Below, piece by piece: positions 16,484 through 24,546 of a stretch of DNA of 29,113 nucleotides (position 1 is the stretch's first letter; each line of letters starts with the position of its first letter). The stretch is from Oscillospiraceae bacterium. GTDB taxonomy: Bacteria; Bacillota; Clostridia; Oscillospirales; Ruminococcaceae. A model generated the notes under the pieces. It did not search any database. It was not told the DNA's origin and saw only the letters and a program-made list of their open reading frames with translations. The position numbers and the translations under genes are program-made. The DNA lies in contig JAFSHJ010000072.1 of the NCBI GenBank assembly GCA_017440425.1, forward strand, positions 1 to 29,113. Direction: 5' to 3'.

Positions 16484-17775
16484 CCCCAACAACAGGACGT
16501 GATAATTTGATCAACACCGATAACCGCTGCAATATGTGCGGAAAAGCGCTGCCCGAGGGCGCGGCCTTCTGTCCCCACTGTGCAGGCAGCCAAATTAAAA
16601 AAAGCTCTGCCCGTACGGCAAAGCCCTGGCGAAAGAAGCTGCTGATTTGTTTTGCGGTTGTTTTTGTTCTGGCTTTGGCGGCCTTTGGGCTTTATAAAAA
16701 ATTCGGTCCCCAAACCTATGAGGGCGGCGCATCCGTCCTCTATACCGACGAAAACGGTGAACAATACAATGTATACTTAAAATTTTTCGGTGAGGGACAA
16801 TACGACAAATTCACCCCCGATGAAGACTACTTCTTCCAGATGACCTGCGAAGAGATATCTTCCGCACCCTCCCGTATTTACGTTGCCTACAACGACAGCT
16901 TTGACGTCCGTGAAAAGTTCCGCGCTCAGGTGAAGGATATCACGGTGGAATCCGTTCCGACAGATGGCGGCGAGGCGCTGGTCTGCGAGATCGTTGAGGA
17001 GACCGCACTTGCATCCAATGCGCTGATATCTGCCGAGTATCTTTACACATACAAAAACAAGACCAACGATATCCGCTGGACTGTCACCATGAACAACGGC
17101 GACAAAATAATCCTCACCCACACCGTGACCATGGAAGAGGTGCCGCTGGTGCACATCTATCCCGAAGACTACCCCATGAACACCATTAAAGAGCTTCGTG
17201 CGCTTTTCGACAAGCTGGAAACGGAATATCCGCCCAACACCTCCATCGCCATCCATCTGCCTGCAGTCACATATGACGGAGGCTTCATCTACGACACAAG
17301 GGCCTACAACCTTTTCGGAAGCAGAGATGGAGATGCCGTCACCACCTTCACGGGAAACGTGACTGTCTCCAACCGCAACCCCACACTTGCTTTTTTCGAC
17401 GGCATCTGTTTTAAAGGAGACGGCGCAGAAAGCATCGGTCTCACAATGACCACGGCAGCGGTGATAGACAACTGCATTTTTGAAGACCACGCCATCGGTC
17501 TAAACGTGACAGACGGCGGCTGGGCAATTGTTGAGGGCTGCGAATTTTTGCAAAACGGCATCGGCATTAATTTAAACAACCCCGGCATTTCAAGCGCTTC
17601 CTCCAACTCCTTTGCCTATTGCAGCTTTGAGAAAAACGGCACCGCAATCTCCTTTAAACAACTGCCCTTTACCGACAACTTTATTTTTACCGAAACAAAA
17701 TTCATCGGCAACGATACCGATATCATCAATTACACCGATTGCACCCTGGATCTCTCCGGCGCCACCTTTAAATGA
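16480..17775 (+). CDS. Zinc-ribbon, single-TM protein with outside beta-helix domain (paralogue 1)
   Basis: From the TTG at 16480 the protein has 431 residues. Order: zinc ribbon with cysteines 17, 20, 31 and 34 (CNMC, then CPHC), a basic linker, one TM helix at about 53-72 (LLICFAVVFVLALAAFGLY), then a long extracytoplasmic region. The last half (about 250-425) has repeated strands with the pattern of a right-handed parallel beta-helix, such as AAVIDNCIFEDHAIGLNVTD and EGCEFLQNGIGINLNN. The TTG start overlaps the kinase stop and has GGAG five bases upstream; another TTG at 16507 with AGGA upstream is possible. Topology (zinc ribbon in, helix out) is inferred from the basic residues before the helix. 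Function unknown; the kinase next door may act on the cytoplasmic part. Confidence 0.8.
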   Translation: MTPTTGRDNLINTDNRCNMCGKALPEGAAFCPHCAGSQIKKSSARTAKPWRKKLLICFAVVFVLALAAFGLYKKFGPQTYEGGASVLYTDENGEQYNVYLKFFGEGQYDKFTPDEDYFFQMTCEEISSAPSRIYVAYNDSFDVREKFRAQVKDITVESVPTDGGEALVCEIVEETALASNALISAEYLYTYKNKTNDIRWTVTMNNGDKIILTHTVTMEEVPLVHIYPEDYPMNTIKELRALFDKLETEYPPNTSIAIHLPAVTYDGGFIYDTRAYNLFGSRDGDAVTTFTGNVTVSNRNPTLAFFDGICFKGDGAESIGLTMTTAAVIDNCIFEDHAIGLNVTDGGWAIVEGCEFLQNGIGINLNNPGISSASSNSFAYCSFEKNGTAISFKQLPFTDNFIFTETKFIGNDTDIINYTDCTLDLSGATFK

Positions 17776-17803
17776 CGACCAAAACACGAAAGGACGGAAT
17801 TTG

Positions 17804-19045
17804 ATGAGCAAAAAATGCATTTCCTGCGGCACTCAAATTGACGATTCCTCCTCTTTCTGCCTGCATTGCGGCACATCGCAAATTCAGAAAAATGCCGCCA
17901 CGCTGCCCAAAATTTGGCGGCGCAAAACCCTTATTGCAATTTCTGCAGCGGTTTTGGTGCTGCTTTCGGTGCTTTTGGCATCGTTTATCCACATCCCCAA
18001 AACCTATTCCGACGAGGGCAACCTCTCCTACAGCTTAAAGAACAAAGAATACATTCTTGTCTTACGCCCCGACAAGGCGGACGACGAGGCTGTTCCTTCC
18101 CCCATAAAGCAGCTCAATTATTCCGTTGCCAAAAACGGCTCCACCCAAACCATCACCCTCAATCTGTTTGTCTACCGCAACGGTCAGCTGCTCTCCCCCG
18201 ATGAGTTTCTCTCCAAGGTGAAAAACATCTCTTTTGAGGCTATCCCCGTGGACGGCGGACAGACCGTAAAGCTCTTTGATGCCGAAAACCACCTTCAGGC
18301 ATCTCCCCTTGCATTGATAAGCTGCCGTGTAAAATTCAGCGCCGAAAGCCAGACCAACAAGCTGCTCTTTACAGTAAAAATGAAAAACGGCGACACTTTG
18401 GAGATATCCCAGCGTTTGGTGGCGCGCCCCATGGCCGTTCTCAACTACTATCCCGATTCAACCCCGCTTGCAACGGTGGGTGACATTGAAAAGCTTTTGG
18501 AATCCCTTGAGCAATACAACTCTGGGGACACCTCCATCAACCTGCATCTGCCTCCCGTAACCTATAACAGACCTCTCACCCTTCCATTTGGCAACATTCA
18601 TTTGTACGGCAGCTCCGACGGCGAAAACACCACCACCTTCACCAAAACCTTAACATTTTCCGAAAACATACGCCACAAGGTCACCGTCAACGATATCACC
18701 TTTGCCAACAGCGAAGGGGCAGGCATCCATGCGCTGGCATATGGCAATGCACGCGGATGCACCTTCACCGGATGCAGCATCGGCATCTCCTTTTGCGACC
18801 GCGGCTGGGTTGCGTTTGAAAACTGCACCTTTGCAAACAACGATATCGGTGTGCTTTTCAATTCCGAAAACGCCACGCAATATTCCGTAAATTTTCAGGG
18901 TAACCAATTCATCGGCAATTTGGTTGGTGTTGAGCTCCGTGCTATCCCCTTCACCTCTCCGCTTAATTTCACCGGCAGCGTTTTCCGGCACAACCGCACC
19001 AATGTGGAAAACCTCACCGGCAACCCCGTCAACATACCCGATTGA
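17804..19045 (+). CDS. Zinc-ribbon, single-TM protein with outside beta-helix domain (paralogue 2)
   Basis: 413 residues from the ATG at 17804, which has GAAAGGA nine bases upstream; a longer reading into the preceding gene is unsupported. It has the same architecture as its upstream neighbour: cysteines 5, 8, 19 and 22 (CISC, then CLHC), TM helix at about 42-63, then an outside region. Matching landmarks in the pair are PVDGG/PTDGG, MKNGD/MNNGD, INLHLPPVTY/IAIHLPAVTY, LYGSSDGENTTTFT/LFGSRDGDAVTTFT and DRGWVAFENCTFANNDIGV/DGGWAIVEGCEFLQNGIGI, so the two arose by tandem duplication. It lies 28 bp after paralogue 1 in the kinase operon. Function unknown. Confidence 0.82.
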   Translation: MSKKCISCGTQIDDSSSFCLHCGTSQIQKNAATLPKIWRRKTLIAISAAVLVLLSVLLASFIHIPKTYSDEGNLSYSLKNKEYILVLRPDKADDEAVPSPIKQLNYSVAKNGSTQTITLNLFVYRNGQLLSPDEFLSKVKNISFEAIPVDGGQTVKLFDAENHLQASPLALISCRVKFSAESQTNKLLFTVKMKNGDTLEISQRLVARPMAVLNYYPDSTPLATVGDIEKLLESLEQYNSGDTSINLHLPPVTYNRPLTLPFGNIHLYGSSDGENTTTFTKTLTFSENIRHKVTVNDITFANSEGAGIHALAYGNARGCTFTGCSIGISFCDRGWVAFENCTFANNDIGVLFNSENATQYSVNFQGNQFIGNLVGVELRAIPFTSPLNFTGSVFRHNRTNVENLTGNPVNIPD

Positions 19046-19103
19046 CGGTTTGAATATCTCCCTCTTTTATTCGGTTAATTCCCTTTTATTTCCACTTTAG
19101 TTA

Positions 19104-19132
19104 TTGACACCGTGAAAGCATAATGTTATAAT
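19104..19132 (+). promoter_or_regulatory. Consensus sigma-A promoter of the DUF4190 gene
   Basis: TTGACA and TATAAT, both exact, with 17-base spacing, about 45 bases before the start codon. The gene therefore has its own strong promoter in addition to any read-through from the kinase operon. Confidence 0.88.
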
Positions 19133-19176
19133 TCTAATATATACCTGCACACATTAACTATAATGGAGGATTACTT

Positions 19177-19773
19177 ATGAAAATCTGTCCCAACTGCAAT
19201 ACCAAACTCAATGATGAGAACATGTTCTGCACAAACTGCGGCGCAAACTGCAAAGAGGTTGAAATTCTCTCCGATGTAACAGAAAACGTATCCGTTGTTG
19301 AGGAAGCTCCCGTTGTTGAGGAAGCTCCCGTTGTTGAAGAGGCTCCCGTTGTTGAAGAGGCTCCCGTTGTTGAAGAAGCTCCCGTTGTTGAAGAAGCTCC
19401 CGTTGTTGAAGCTCCCGTTGTTGAAGCTCCCGTTGTTGAAGCTCCCGCTGCTGAAGCTCCCGCTGAAGATCCCGGCAAGACCCTCGGTCTCGTAGCTATG
19501 ATCCTCGGTATCGCATCCCTTGTTCTCTGCGTGGCTTGCTCCTGCTTCGGTCTCGGACTTTTCTCCGGCATCCCCGCAATCGCAGGCGTTATCTGCGGAT
19601 TCCTCGCCAACAAGAAATCCAAAGAAGTTGGCATCAAGAACAAAAAGGCATCCATCGGTCTCATTCTCTCCATCGTTGCCATTGTTCTCACCGTCGTATT
19701 CTATGTTGGACTTCTCCTTCTCGGCGGCGCAGCAGCTCTGTTCTCCGGTCTTGACAGCGGCTACTATTATTGA
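19177..19773 (+). CDS. Zinc-ribbon membrane protein with VVEEAP repeats and DUF4190-like domain
   Basis: 198 residues. The N-terminal zinc ribbon has cysteines 4, 7, 18 and 21 (CPNC, then CTNC). Residues 40-95 are an acidic Pro/Val repeat: six VVEEAP units, three VVEAP and one AAEAP. The rest is a hydrophobic DUF4190-like domain with TM segments at about 103-143 and 159-188, separated by a basic loop (NKKSKEVGIKNKKAS). The start is ATG with GGAGG seven bases upstream and a consensus promoter. It follows the two zinc-ribbon beta-helix genes and shares the N-terminal ribbon type with them, which suggests a common partner. A strong terminator follows. Function unknown. Confidence 0.85.
   Translation: MKICPNCNTKLNDENMFCTNCGANCKEVEILSDVTENVSVVEEAPVVEEAPVVEEAPVVEEAPVVEEAPVVEEAPVVEAPVVEAPVVEAPAAEAPAEDPGKTLGLVAMILGIASLVLCVACSCFGLGLFSGIPAIAGVICGFLANKKSKEVGIKNKKASIGLILSIVAIVLTVVFYVGLLLLGGAAALFSGLDSGYYY
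19294..19461 (+). repeat. In-frame tandem repeat, 18-bp and 15-bp units
   Basis: Six 18-bp units (gttgttgaggaagctccc and close variants) followed by four 15-bp units lacking one Glu codon, 168 bp in total. All unit lengths are multiples of three, so copy-number change alters the linker length without breaking the frame. Confidence 0.95.
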
Positions 19774-19792
19774 TTTTTAACCTGAACTGACG

Positions 19793-19838
19793 AGCACCCG
19801 AAAACGCCAAGACTTTTGGATGTTTTCGGGTGCTTTTT
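19793..19838 (+). terminator. Terminator after the DUF4190 gene
   Basis: A 13-bp perfect stem, AGCACCCGAAAAC with GTTTTCGGGTGCT, with a 16-base loop and a run of Ts. It lies 20 bp after the stop codon. Confidence 0.92.
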
Positions 19839-19849
19839 ACAACACGATC

Positions 19850-20260
19850 ATGTTTGCTTTTTTTAAAAAATTTTCACCAAAAACCGTTTTGGTGGTGTGT
19901 GACCTACTGCTCATTCCCGCACTTATAGCCTGCGAGCGGTTGAGCGACCGTATGCTCGCAAAAAATGCCACCTGCCCCTGGAATTTTTTTGGCGGAAAAT
20001 GCATCACCTGCGGCGGCACACACTTTGTCAACTCTGTTTTGAATTTTAAATTTGCAGAAGCTTTCGGGCACAATCAATATCTTTTTGTGCTTGCTGTGTT
20101 TTTTGCGCTCTCTTTTCTGCTTTTGAATCTGCACAAGCTTTTCGGCATACAGTTCGCCAAAAGGGTGCTGCGGAAGATGTATAACATCCCCATGCTTATT
20201 GCGGGCTGCGTTTTGATGGTGCTTTTTGTCATTCTCCGCAACCTGCCGCTGTTTTTCTAA
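19850..20260 (+). CDS. DUF2752-family membrane protein
   Basis: About 136 residues with three or four hydrophobic segments. The DUF2752 signature is visible as CPWNFFGGKCITCGGTHFVNS followed by FKFAEAFGHNQYLF, corresponding to the family's CP...G..C..CG.T pattern and the FxxAFxxN motif. An upstream in-frame ATG at 19820 lies inside the terminator stem-loop of the preceding gene, so I prefer the ATG at 19850, although neither has a clear ribbon of purines before it. Function of the family is unknown. It is often found near zinc-ribbon/DUF4190 membrane proteins, as here. How it is transcribed is unclear: I found no promoter of its own, so it may depend on read-through of the terminator. Confidence 0.75.
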   Translation: MFAFFKKFSPKTVLVVCDLLLIPALIACERLSDRMLAKNATCPWNFFGGKCITCGGTHFVNSVLNFKFAEAFGHNQYLFVLAVFFALSFLLLNLHKLFGIQFAKRVLRKMYNIPMLIAGCVLMVLFVILRNLPLFF

Positions 20261-20291
20261 ATGGAACATATATCGAATAACACTATATTCA

Positions 20292-20335
20292 AACCCCGCA
20301 TCTTGTGCAATGGCAAGGTGCGGGGTTATTTTATT
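20292..20335 (+). terminator. Terminator between convergent genes
   Basis: A 14-bp stem with one G-T pair (AACCCCGCATCTTG with CAAGGTGCGGGGTT), loop of eight bases and a T-rich tail on the plus strand. It ends the DUF2752 gene and lies just before the stop of the YihY gene on the other strand; the minus side has a poorer T tract. Confidence 0.85.
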
Positions 20336-20352
20336 GAAATCAGTTTTTTGTT

Positions 20353-21273
20353 TTAACGCTGCTCTGCCGGCTGCATTTTTTTGTGTTCTGAAACTTTTGT
20401 CATCTCTGCCCTCACGGCAATCAACGACGCGTTGAATTCTGCACCTAAAATGAGCAAAAAAGATGTCATATAGAGCCACACCAGCATGACAATAACTGTT
20501 CCCAGTGCTCCGTATATCACGGAATACTTTCCGAAATTTTCCACATACAGCGAAAAGCCAATGCTTATGATTATCCACGCCACCAATGAGAGGACAACAC
20601 CCGGCATAATGGATTTAACCGTGCATCGCTTATCCTGTGCAAATGTATAAAGCATAGCAATGGCGGAAAACATCAAAATGCTCAACAGGGCAAACCTCAG
20701 ATATTGCCAAAGGTTCAATGCGGCATCGGAAACCTGCAAAATCTGCTCTATTCCTAACCATTGAGCTGCACCCAAAATAAACTTTCTGCCAAAAACAGAC
20801 AAAATCAATGTCAACGCGATGACAACAAGAAAGATTACGGTCAAAAGCAGCTGTCTTAGGGCATAGACAATTGGTTTTTGTGGTCTGTCAAGGTTATATG
20901 CACGGCGGATATCCTCCATAAGGCTTCGGACTGCACGCAGAGGAAACCAGACACAGAAACCAAGCGAAAACCAAAACAACACTGTGCTGGAGGTGTTGCT
21001 CACATGGCTCAGATAAGCCTCCAGAAGATACACTACTTCGCTCGGCACAATCGGGCGTAGTGTTTCAGATATGTACGTTATATTCAGGTCCAGCAGACCC
21101 AGAAGATTGCTGACAAATATCATCAACGGAAACATGGCAAACACCAGATAATATGTCAATGCCGCGGCACCTTTTCCAACGCCGTGCTCTGCCGTATTTA
21201 TCGCCGTCCTGCGAATTGACCTTCTCAGCAATCCTTTTTTTAGCTGTTTCACCTGTGCCACCTCATTCACCAC
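20353..21273 (-). CDS. YihY/BrkB-family membrane protein
   Basis: About 306 residues with roughly six TM segments. Family landmarks are GAAALTYYLVFAMFPLMIF near residue 35, SVIYGALGTVIVMLVWLY and LLILGAEFNASL near the C-terminus. The family (once annotated as ribonuclease BN) is a poorly characterised inner membrane protein that may be a transporter or flippase. The listed GTG start touches GGAGG; later GTG codons (four or seven codons downstream) have better spacing, so the N-terminus is uncertain. It is the last gene of the lipid cassette, 33 bp after the lipid kinase gene. A role in moving the cassette's lipid product is a guess. Confidence 0.88.
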   Translation of the reverse strand: MVNEVAQVKQLKKGLLRRSIRRTAINTAEHGVGKGAAALTYYLVFAMFPLMIFVSNLLGLLDLNITYISETLRPIVPSEVVYLLEAYLSHVSNTSSTVLFWFSLGFCVWFPLRAVRSLMEDIRRAYNLDRPQKPIVYALRQLLLTVIFLVVIALTLILSVFGRKFILGAAQWLGIEQILQVSDAALNLWQYLRFALLSILMFSAIAMLYTFAQDKRCTVKSIMPGVVLSLVAWIIISIGFSLYVENFGKYSVIYGALGTVIVMLVWLYMTSFLLILGAEFNASLIAVRAEMTKVSEHKKMQPAEQR

Positions 21274-21306
21274 CCTCCAACAGTTGTCTTATAAAATTAT
21301 TTTAAA

Positions 21307-22179
21307 CTATCTTCCCTGTTTATTCAAGCCATATACCGCTCTGTATTCAGTTACATCTTGAATTGTTTCTCCGTCTATCTGCAGTGGTGTGGGTCTGTCA
21401 AATTCCACTCTGATATTCCGACCTGTGTGAACCGCCAACAACTTCTTTTTCTTCACATGGGTCCCCTTGAATAACTTTGGAAACACACATAGTGTGCGTA
21501 GTCTGCCTGCGCCGTGAAACACCACCAAGGAGAGTTTTTTCTCTTTATTCTCTCTGTTTTGATCCGGCGCCGCCATCATTCCGCCGCCATAATATCTTCC
21601 TAACATAGTCGGTGCAATCCACACCTTTTTATATGTATATTCTCTGCCGTCAACCGTGACTTTGGCGTTTCTCGGTTTAAAATGGAACAGCAGCCCCTTA
21701 ACCGCAACGGATGCATAATTGACCTTTTTTCTCTGCTTTTCTTTCAGCTTATCCCCCACCTGACAGCAATATCCGTCAATGCCAAAGCCTACGCCATTGA
21801 TAAAGTGGTATGTTTTTCCTTTTACTGTTACACTTGGCAGCTCTTTGAGATATTGTGTAACCGGGAAAGGATAGTTAAATACATTCTTCCCCACATCTCT
21901 TGCAAAATCGTTTCCGCTGCCTGTTGGAAAATAGTATATCTCCTGCTCTATACCGATGCCCGCAGTATCGTTGACAAAGCGATTAAGAGTTCCGTCCCCG
22001 CCCGCTATCACAAGATAGTCCTCTTTATCCATGCTGCCGATAAATGCGGCATAGTTTGTGATGTGGGTCATATCAAAATATTCCTGCTCATCGTCCATAA
22101 CTATCTCCAGCAGCCTTACATTTTCTTCGTTTTGGCCTTCTCCTGCCAGAGGATTATAAATAATATATGCTTTTGGCAT
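21307..22179 (-). CDS. Diacylglycerol kinase-family lipid kinase
   Basis: 290 residues of the DagK/YegS/BmrU family, which phosphorylates diacylglycerol or a related lipid. Motifs: IYNPLAGEG near residue 7, the nucleotide-binding GGDGTLNRFV and PTGSGNDFARD, and a C-terminal beta-sandwich domain ending in PTPLQIDGETI. In the cassette it lies 21 bp after the glycosyltransferase gene. It could recycle diacylglycerol released when phospholipids are used, or phosphorylate the glycolipid product. The exact substrate is not readable from the sequence. Confidence 0.9.
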   Translation of the reverse strand: MPKAYIIYNPLAGEGQNEENVRLLEIVMDDEQEYFDMTHITNYAAFIGSMDKEDYLVIAGGDGTLNRFVNDTAGIGIEQEIYYFPTGSGNDFARDVGKNVFNYPFPVTQYLKELPSVTVKGKTYHFINGVGFGIDGYCCQVGDKLKEKQRKKVNYASVAVKGLLFHFKPRNAKVTVDGREYTYKKVWIAPTMLGRYYGGGMMAAPDQNRENKEKKLSLVVFHGAGRLRTLCVFPKLFKGTHVKKKKLLAVHTGRNIRVEFDRPTPLQIDGETIQDVTEYRAVYGLNKQGR

Positions 22180-22200
22180 TACACATCTCTCTTTTCCACA

Positions 22201-23334
22201 TTATTTACAACACTCTGCGCTCAAGCACCCATTACACATTATCTCGCAGATTTGCTCTGCTGCGTTTTTGTTTGGCAGCGCCTCCAACGCACTTTTCATC
22301 AGCGCAAGTTGTTTTTTATCACGCAGCAAATTCAGGCACAGCTGCGCCAAAGCTTCCGCACTCTCTGCTGTCACCGCACCGCCAATGTTGACAAAATAGT
22401 TCAGGTTATATTCTTCACAACCCGCTACCGCATCCACAAACACCATCGGCAACCGTTTTGCTGCCGCTTCCGTTGTGCTCAATCCGCCCGGCTTGGTCAG
22501 GTAAAGCTCTGCGCTGTCCATCATCACACCAATATTATCAACAAAGCCGTGAAGGTGGATGTTTGGTACATCTCCGAATGCTTCCTTTAGATTTTCAAGC
22601 AGTTTTTTGTTTGTGCCGCACACAATGGAAACCTCTATGGTGTCATCCATTCCTTTGCTCAGCAGTTTTGTCAGCTTTTCAATGGGACCACACCCCATGC
22701 TTCCACACATAATCATCAGATGACTATGCCCTGTGTGGATTCCCTGCATTTTTTTGGCTTCTGCCCGGTTGCCACACTTGTAAAACTCCTTTTTCACCGG
22801 TATTCCTACAGAGAATATCTTTTCTTCAGCCACACCCTGAGCAACAAATGTCTCCTTCAAGCTGTCATCCGGAATAAAACAGTAGTCCACTTCACTTGCG
22901 GCAACCCCCGGACTGCAGGTGTAATCTGTGGCAACAAAAGCCGTTTTCAGTTCAAGATGATATTCCAACACAGTCTGCCTGAGCAAAAAACCCGCAAAAA
23001 CATGGGCACATATGACAGTATCGTAATCGCCCTGCTCTATATAGTTATACAGCTGCTTAGTGCCGTCGCTCAACAGCTTATAGACAGCTGTGTCATCCCC
23101 CAGCACCGCAGGATGTTTTTCCGCAAAGCCATAGCCCGCACGGAAAAGCCCCGGAATATGGCGATACATCGTAGTGTGTCCCCATGACACAAATTTGGAC
23201 AGTTTATCTGACACAAATCCCAGCGAATCCGCAATATCACAGGTGTGTCCCCGCTCTTCAAAAGCCACCTTTATTGCATCAGCGCAGGAATTATGACCTC
23301 CGCCTGTGTTACAGCTTAATATCAAAGCTTTCAT
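22201..23334 (-). CDS. MGDG synthase/UgtP-like glycolipid glycosyltransferase
   Basis: 377 residues of the GT28-type family that transfers a sugar from a UDP-sugar to diacylglycerol. The N-terminal MGDG-synthase domain starts MKALILSCNTGGGHNSCADAI with the GGGH motif. The C-terminal GT-B half has CGSMGCGPIEKL and the UDP-binding stretch LYLTKPGGLSTTEAAAKRLP. The start ATG overlaps the stop of the CrtO-like gene (ATGA) and has AAGGAGAT upstream, so translation is coupled. The protein ends in a Cys-rich tail (CNGCLSAECCK), which is unusual. Acceptor and sugar are unknown; the neighbouring phosphatidyltransferase and acyltransferase suggest a modified glycolipid. Confidence 0.88.
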   Translation of the reverse strand: MKALILSCNTGGGHNSCADAIKVAFEERGHTCDIADSLGFVSDKLSKFVSWGHTTMYRHIPGLFRAGYGFAEKHPAVLGDDTAVYKLLSDGTKQLYNYIEQGDYDTVICAHVFAGFLLRQTVLEYHLELKTAFVATDYTCSPGVAASEVDYCFIPDDSLKETFVAQGVAEEKIFSVGIPVKKEFYKCGNRAEAKKMQGIHTGHSHLMIMCGSMGCGPIEKLTKLLSKGMDDTIEVSIVCGTNKKLLENLKEAFGDVPNIHLHGFVDNIGVMMDSAELYLTKPGGLSTTEAAAKRLPMVFVDAVAGCEEYNLNYFVNIGGAVTAESAEALAQLCLNLLRDKKQLALMKSALEALPNKNAAEQICEIMCNGCLSAECCK

Positions 23335-23807
23335 ATATCTCCTTCTTTCTTCACCGACAGCTGCCGCTGTAAACGAATTAACCGAGGTCTGTTATACCTT
23401 TGAATCAGTATATACGGCAGATTTAAAAACAAGATGTTGATGACTGCTACAGTTATTCCTCCCATGCCTGGCCAAATACACACACAGTAACCCCCAAAGA
23501 TGCTGATGGCAATGTGTATAACCTCTGCCACACAGGTCTCATCAATCATAACCTGCAACCGCTCTTTGTAATTTCCCTTCAGGTTTTTGGCAGGCATCCA
23601 GAAAGGCAGAATACGGCTCATATCCAACACCTTGTTCTGCCATCTGCGGATTTTCAATTTCCCGTATATTTTACCGTCTTTTTCAAAACTAAAACTGCTA
23701 AACAACCCTTTTTGCGGATTCAGCCATTGTCTTGGTATAATTCTGCCTGCAAAAAAACCAATTATCCCTGTAATTGACAAATATATTGCACATTTCAGTA
23801 GCTTCAT
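23331..23807 (-). CDS. CrtO-like membrane acyltransferase family protein
   Basis: 158 residues with an N-terminal TM segment (about 3-21) and a hydrophobic C-terminal region (about 95-137). The middle holds the pattern KIYGKLKIRRWQNKVLD then, after a gap, MIDETCVAEVIH, which I associate with the glycosyl-4,4'-diaponeurosporenoate acyltransferase family (CrtO of staphylococcal carotenoid synthesis). There are no carotenoid genes here, so the acceptor is likely another glycolipid, possibly the product of the glycosyltransferase whose start codon overlaps this gene's stop. The family assignment rests on pattern memory and should be treated as probable, not certain. Confidence 0.6.
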   Translation of the reverse strand: MKLLKCAIYLSITGIIGFFAGRIIPRQWLNPQKGLFSSFSFEKDGKIYGKLKIRRWQNKVLDMSRILPFWMPAKNLKGNYKERLQVMIDETCVAEVIHIAISIFGGYCVCIWPGMGGITVAVINILFLNLPYILIQRYNRPRLIRLQRQLSVKKEGDI

Positions 23808-23823
23808 TTGTCTCTCTCCAAAA

Positions 23824-24546
23824 TCAGTTGGTGACTTTTGTGTTTCTGTTATCTCTGATCAGGCTATGTCTTCCCCTGTTCAAAAGCAATATTATGCAGG
23901 TTATCAGCGCACCGAGGCTTTCCATCATCATATCCAACATACTGTCTATCAGTCCGATGTCGATGTAACCATTTACCGGCAGCGGTATGCCGTCCACAGT
24001 CACCGACTGAATGTTTTCCAGACTTCCTCTCACACCAATTCCCTCATCCAGCAGATAGGATGTGATTCCGTTTATTACCGTATCGTCCTGCATATCCATT
24101 CCAAGGAATTGGTCGGCACCAAACTCTGCAAACTCCCAAAATGCGGCAATTGTCACAGAAAAGCACAGCGCAAAAACAGCAGTTGCAAAAAAACTATTTT
24201 TTTGTTTCACCATTAGCTCAAAAAAGTATGCCCCAACAATGGCAAACATCACCCCTCCGCAGATGTGCAGCAGCTTATCCCACCAACTAATGGTGTAATA
24301 GAAATTCCAGCACTGTCCCATCATTGGCCCCACGGCATACAGCAGCGCAAAAACATAAAACGGTAGGGAAAGCTTACATTTGAAGATGCGCTCCATTACT
24401 TCAGGCAGAAGCACTATCAGCAGCGTTGCAAAGGCAAGCGGAAGTCGCTCATACCGCTTTGCTGCAAAAAGGAATATCACCGTGCCCACTGCAAGCAGCT
24501 CACCCAAAACAATACCTGTGTATCTTATTATTTTATACTCTTTCAT
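23824..24546 (-). CDS. YjdF/DUF2238-like polytopic membrane protein
   Basis: 240 residues with about six TM segments. The family-type motifs are WWDKLLHICGG (88-98), FWEFAEFGADQFLG (136-149) and GLIDSMLDMMMESLGAL (198-214), rich in Asp, Glu and His within or next to membrane helices, which suggests a membrane-embedded active or metal site. An extra hydrophilic segment at about 150-195 separates the last two motifs. Its stop lies 16 bp before the CrtO-like gene, and its start overlaps the phosphatidyltransferase gene by 14 bp. The molecular role of the family is unknown. Confidence 0.72.
   Translation of the reverse strand: MKEYKIIRYTGIVLGELLAVGTVIFLFAAKRYERLPLAFATLLIVLLPEVMERIFKCKLSLPFYVFALLYAVGPMMGQCWNFYYTISWWDKLLHICGGVMFAIVGAYFFELMVKQKNSFFATAVFALCFSVTIAAFWEFAEFGADQFLGMDMQDDTVINGITSYLLDEGIGVRGSLENIQSVTVDGIPLPVNGYIDIGLIDSMLDMMMESLGALITCIILLLNRGRHSLIRDNRNTKVTN

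Noticed and set aside
19294..19461. CRISPR-like tandem repeat
   Set aside because: Units are contiguous without spacers, multiples of three bases and in frame with a coding gene.
19158..19691. Minus-strand frame with Ser/Thr-rich TTGASS repeats, resembling a surface protein
   Set aside because: It is the complement of the VVEEAP repeat; the plus frame has a promoter, ribosome-binding site, zinc ribbon and terminator.
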